A DNA stretch of 64,000 bases from SHAN690 sp038131955 (GTDB lineage Bacteria > Bacteroidota > Bacteroidia > Flavobacteriales_G > Salibacteraceae): contig JAYPQK010000001.1 in NCBI GenBank assembly GCA_038131955.1, positions 484,214-548,213 on the forward strand. The letters run 5' to 3'. Position 1 is the first letter of the stretch. Each line of letters opens with the position of its first letter. Made by a program: the position numbers and the translations under genes. Below the pieces are notes generated by a model that had not been told where the DNA came from, ran no database searches, and saw nothing but the letters and a program-made list of their open reading frames with translations. Shown here piece by piece: positions 61,333 to 64,000 of the stretch.

Positions 61333-62307
61333 TTACTTCTCCCTGTCTATGGTGTACTGAACCAAATCCATCAGGGATTCTTTTGCATCGGACTCGGGTA
61401 ACGATCTCAGGCCATCCATAGCTTCAGCCGCAATTACACGCATCTTTTTGTCGGCATACTCAATGCCGCCGGAGGCTAAAACGAAATCAATAACCGTATC
61501 AACCTCTTTCTTCTTTTTGCTATTGTGCTTCACGATACGCAACATTTTCTTCTTTACCCTTGGATCCGCCGTATTCAAGGCATAGATGAGGGGAAGCGTA
61601 CTCTTTTTCTCCTTGATATCTATCCCCGTTGGCTTACCAATCTTTCCACCTAAGCCATAGTCGAAGAGATCGTCCTTGATCTGAAAGGCCACACCAATTT
61701 TCTCACCGATCTGACGCAACCGTTCAATGGTTTCATCATCCGCACCCGCACTGGCTGCGCCGCATGCACAACAACTAGCGATCAACGTGGCAGTCTTTTG
61801 TCGTATGATCTCAAAGTAGATATCCTCGTTCAAATTCACCCCGCGACTTTCTTCGATCTGAAGAAGTTCACCTTCACTCATTTGTTCCACTGCCGTCGAT
61901 ACGATCTCTAACTGACGAAACTCTTTGTTCTTGATCGCAAGAAGAAGACCGCGCGATAGCAAAAAGTCGCCTACTAGAACCGCGATCTTGTTCTTCCACA
62001 ATGCGTTGATCGAGAAGAAGCCACGACGCTCAAAGGCGTCATCTACCACATCATCGTGCACCAAGGTGGCCGTGTGAAGAAGCTCGATCAAAGCCGCTCC
62101 GCGATGTGTGCTCTCCGTTACACCACCCATGGCTTTGGCCGATAGAAAAACGAAAAGGGGTCGGATCTGCTTACCTTTCCTTTTGACAATGTAATGGGTG
62201 ATCTTGTCCAGTAAAGCGACATTGCTTTTCATGGACAAGCGAAACTTATCTTCGAAGTTCTGCATCTCCCCGAGTACCGGGGCCTTGATCTTATCGATAC
62301 GGTTCAA
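61333..62307 (-). CDS. Long-chain polyprenyl diphosphate synthase
   Basis: 324 residues. Builds the polyprenyl chain, most likely for menaquinone in this phylum. First Asp-rich motif DDVVD (85-89) and second KDDLFD are both present, with GKQIRP and QIEESRGVN. Chain length cannot be fixed from sequence by eye. Single gene with its own -7 box; 55 bases separate it from the upstream gene. Confidence 0.92.
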   Translation of the reverse strand: MNRIDKIKAPVLGEMQNFEDKFRLSMKSNVALLDKITHYIVKRKGKQIRPLFVFLSAKAMGGVTESTHRGAALIELLHTATLVHDDVVDDAFERRGFFSINALWKNKIAVLVGDFLLSRGLLLAIKNKEFRQLEIVSTAVEQMSEGELLQIEESRGVNLNEDIYFEIIRQKTATLIASCCACGAASAGADDETIERLRQIGEKIGVAFQIKDDLFDYGLGGKIGKPTGIDIKEKKSTLPLIYALNTADPRVKKKMLRIVKHNSKKKKEVDTVIDFVLASGGIEYADKKMRVIAAEAMDGLRSLPESDAKESLMDLVQYTIDREK

Positions 62308-62329
62308 GTCTTGGGCAGGAATTGGCGGG

Positions 62330-62337
62330 CAAACTTA
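62330..62337 (-). promoter_or_regulatory. -7 box TAAGTTTG of the polyprenyl synthase gene
   Basis: Exact TAnnTTTG match on the minus strand, 22 bases before the ATG. Confidence 0.45.
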
Positions 62338-62362
62338 CATTATTATAAAGCATTCGAAGCCT

Positions 62363-63883
62363 TTAAAGTTCACCCGCATCGATGGATCCAATACTCATGT
62401 CTCGATTGCTGATCGAGAGGAAGAAAGCCCGCGATTCGGAAGTGCTTATTCCGTAGAGGGGTGTGAATACCAGCCCGTCTTGTCGATCCCCTAATAGAAA
62501 ACCCATTGTGTACTTGCCATTGGTGTGGATGCGCACATATCGGATATTGGATCGATTCGGGTTGTTCATCACCTTGTCGGTGCTCAGGCCTTCATTTTTG
62601 AAGTGATCATTATATAAGATCAATTGATTCCCCCCCGGTAGAGCGGTAGAAATGTGAAAACTGTAAGGGCTCTTACGGTCGTAGTCTAATTGACGCTTCG
62701 GAATGTTTAGTACCGTCTTCTGCTGTAGCACATCGATCAGAGAAATACCGTCGTAGTGAAATTGATCAGTACAGTTCAGCATGCCCGTTCGTGGGTCTGC
62801 CGTGCAGATCTGATCTTGATATGATCGTTCGACCGCCAAGACGGGTCGTCCTCCCAGATCAAGGATGTCATATACGTGGAGATTCGATACCAGATCACCC
62901 TCCACCGCTTCTGATCCTTCGTGCAGACGGATCATGGATTGATCAAACCCGGAAACCACCCGCTGTTCGATCTCTTTTCCGTCACGTGTGAGCTTCACGT
63001 AGGTGAATCCATAAGTCTTCTTGTCTTCCAGCGGGTCCGCATTATAGAGAGCAGCGATCTTTAGTCCTTGAGGGGTGGTTCGGATCACTACATCACGAAT
63101 GAAAAGGTCTGAACTGATCAGGTCGAATTCCGTTAAAACGCTGTCGCTAGGGTTAAACGAATAGATTAAATAGCGCTTTCGAAACGGACTATTTAGTTTC
63201 ACTCCTGCTATAACTCCCAAGTAGACAATGCCCGCTGTGTCTATCGTGGCTCCAAGTAATTCCACATCATCACTATCATATTCGCTGGGAAGGTGAAAGC
63301 TTTTGGACCCATTTTCATCTGCAAGAAGCACGTTGAATTCCGTCTTTGATGCCTTGATGAAAGCTTCTTGTTGACACACCGCCACCTGATTACCATCATC
63401 TGAAACGGCAAGAAGGGCCTTGTTTTGAAAGCCAGCCTTGGCCTTTCGACTTAGCTTGAATTCGTAGCTGAAGAGCTCGTTCGCCTGATCAGTGTGGAGC
63501 TCAGACTGTGCGACTCGATACATCCCTTCTTCTGTTTCTCCGAGCTGTTCCAAGATGGTTAGCCTGTCTAAGGTAACTTCCTGGTTCACGAGACGGGAAG
63601 TGGTTGAAGCGCGAAGAAAGACGGGTCGGTCGCTGGCGCCCTCTTCAAATGGTCGAAGAATCAGAGATTCTCCAAACTGGGTGATGATCACGGGCTGGTC
63701 GTTGTCGACCAGGGTGATCTTCAACGGATCCTCGCTTTTAGGAATCGTGATCGTCGGAGACCACTGCACACTTGAGCTTTGTGCTCTACCTAAGGTGGAT
63801 AGTAGCATCAGGCCAATGACAAGCCTAAGCAGAAGCGCCGGCCGCCACTTGGTTCTTGTTGGCCAGTTGGCCACATGCTGCAT
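62363..63883 (-). CDS. Exported beta-rich protein of unknown function
   Basis: About 506 residues from ATG 63883 (GTG 63874 is also possible; the frame extends to 63994 inside rlmN). The signal peptide has a basic N-region, then PALLLRLVIGLMLLSTLGRAQ. The rest is beta-strand-rich with repeated short strands and Asp turns, perhaps a propeller; no catalytic motif or T9SS sorting tail is seen. I do not recognise the family. Its start overlaps the rlmN 3' end by about 59 bases, so it is probably cotranscribed with it. Confidence 0.65.
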   Translation of the reverse strand: MQHVANWPTRTKWRPALLLRLVIGLMLLSTLGRAQSSSVQWSPTITIPKSEDPLKITLVDNDQPVIITQFGESLILRPFEEGASDRPVFLRASTTSRLVNQEVTLDRLTILEQLGETEEGMYRVAQSELHTDQANELFSYEFKLSRKAKAGFQNKALLAVSDDGNQVAVCQQEAFIKASKTEFNVLLADENGSKSFHLPSEYDSDDVELLGATIDTAGIVYLGVIAGVKLNSPFRKRYLIYSFNPSDSVLTEFDLISSDLFIRDVVIRTTPQGLKIAALYNADPLEDKKTYGFTYVKLTRDGKEIEQRVVSGFDQSMIRLHEGSEAVEGDLVSNLHVYDILDLGGRPVLAVERSYQDQICTADPRTGMLNCTDQFHYDGISLIDVLQQKTVLNIPKRQLDYDRKSPYSFHISTALPGGNQLILYNDHFKNEGLSTDKVMNNPNRSNIRYVRIHTNGKYTMGFLLGDRQDGLVFTPLYGISTSESRAFFLSISNRDMSIGSIDAGEL

Positions 63884-64000
63884 CGATGTCTTTTCCACGA
63901 CTTCTGCGAATATTGACAATGACTCCGTTTTTCTCGAGATGGTTGGCGAAAGCATCAACCTTCTCCGGTGCCGCTTGTTCAACTTCGCCACCATCGATGG
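63825..64000 (-). CDS. rlmN: 23S rRNA (adenine-2503-C2)-methyltransferase, C-terminal end only
   Basis: The last 58 codons of RlmN, cut by the right edge. The tail VNIRRSRGKDIDAACGQLANK is the family ending (about R-x-RG-x-DI-x-AACGQLA), containing the catalytic cysteine of the radical-SAM mechanism in AACGQL. The stop is TAG at 63825-63827. The start and radical-SAM CxxxCxxC are outside the window. Confidence 0.88.
   Translation of the reverse strand, partial: IDGGEVEQAAPEKVDAFANHLEKNGVIVNIRRSRGKDIDAACGQLANKNQVAAGASA

Overview
The window looks like the chromosome of a member of the Bacteroidota, most likely a marine-type flavobacterium (Flavobacteriales; Cryomorphaceae/Schleiferiaceae-like is a guess). 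The evidence is a SusC/SusD pair, a gliding/type IX secretion C-terminal domain (CHU_C type), DUF4270 and DUF4271 proteins, a bifunctional MurF-Alr, a short glycogen synthase, the DUF4271-hemD-rnpA-yidD-S41 gene order, and promoter boxes of the Bacteroidota type (TAnnTTTG). No plasmid, prophage, insertion sequence, CRISPR array or rRNA operon was seen; most of the window is ordinary housekeeping sequence.

Layout. 1-4169 (-): 5' part of a giant secreted adhesin with about twelve Ig/HYR-like repeats. 4333-7812 (-): nrdB-nrdA. 7813-8151: no gene, but three stem-loops in a row. 8152-8748 (-): DUF3109 protein. 8894-13668 (+): susC-susD. 13766-17769 (+): glyS and a heme-type TonB receptor. 17788-19977 (-): prs-rplY-pth. 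20183 (+): tRNA-Leu(CAA). 20315-25131 (-): small membrane protein, BNR-repeat protein, M1 peptidase, ACMSD. 25248-28613 (+): two tandem OmpA-family genes, the second broken by two stops and a frameshift. 28671-30650 (-): S9 peptidase. 30778-32754 (+): dCMP deaminase and S41 protease. 32774 (-): small lipoprotein. 33132 (+): sodA. 33815-37871 (-): glgA-DUF4270-glmS. 37974-40456 (+): panC, cysH, epimerase. 40457-42809 (-): kdsC-rsmI-oxidoreductase. 42883-43457 (-): broken lipoprotein gene. 43526-45519 (-): an RPE-CBS fusion overlapping DAHP synthase. 45836-47340 (+): ECF sigma factor with a membrane protein ending in a CHU_C domain. 47344-49223 (-): M28 peptidase and a coiled-coil protein. 49381-54288 (+): tdk-murF/alr-GT2-GT4, all with overlapping start and stop codons. 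54240-59642 (-): O-antigen ligase-like protein, S41 protease, yidD, rnpA, hemD, DUF4271. 59737 (+): glutaryl-CoA dehydrogenase-like. 60996-64000 (-): Cys-rich lipoprotein, polyprenyl synthase, beta-rich secreted protein, and the 3' end of rlmN.

How the genes fit together. Much of the content serves the cell envelope: peptidoglycan precursors (glmS, murF-alr), LPS (kdsC, glycosyltransferases, ligase), outer-membrane receptors, OmpA-type lipid/peptidoglycan anchors, and secreted peptidases. The most unusual items are the sigma factor/CHU_C membrane protein pair, which could report on type IX secretion; the RPE-CBS fusion translationally coupled to DAHP synthase; the higher-order ABC repeat organisation of the adhesin; and two nearby decaying genes, each carrying a frameshift plus at least one stop. 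All functions are read from sequence motifs alone; no search was run.
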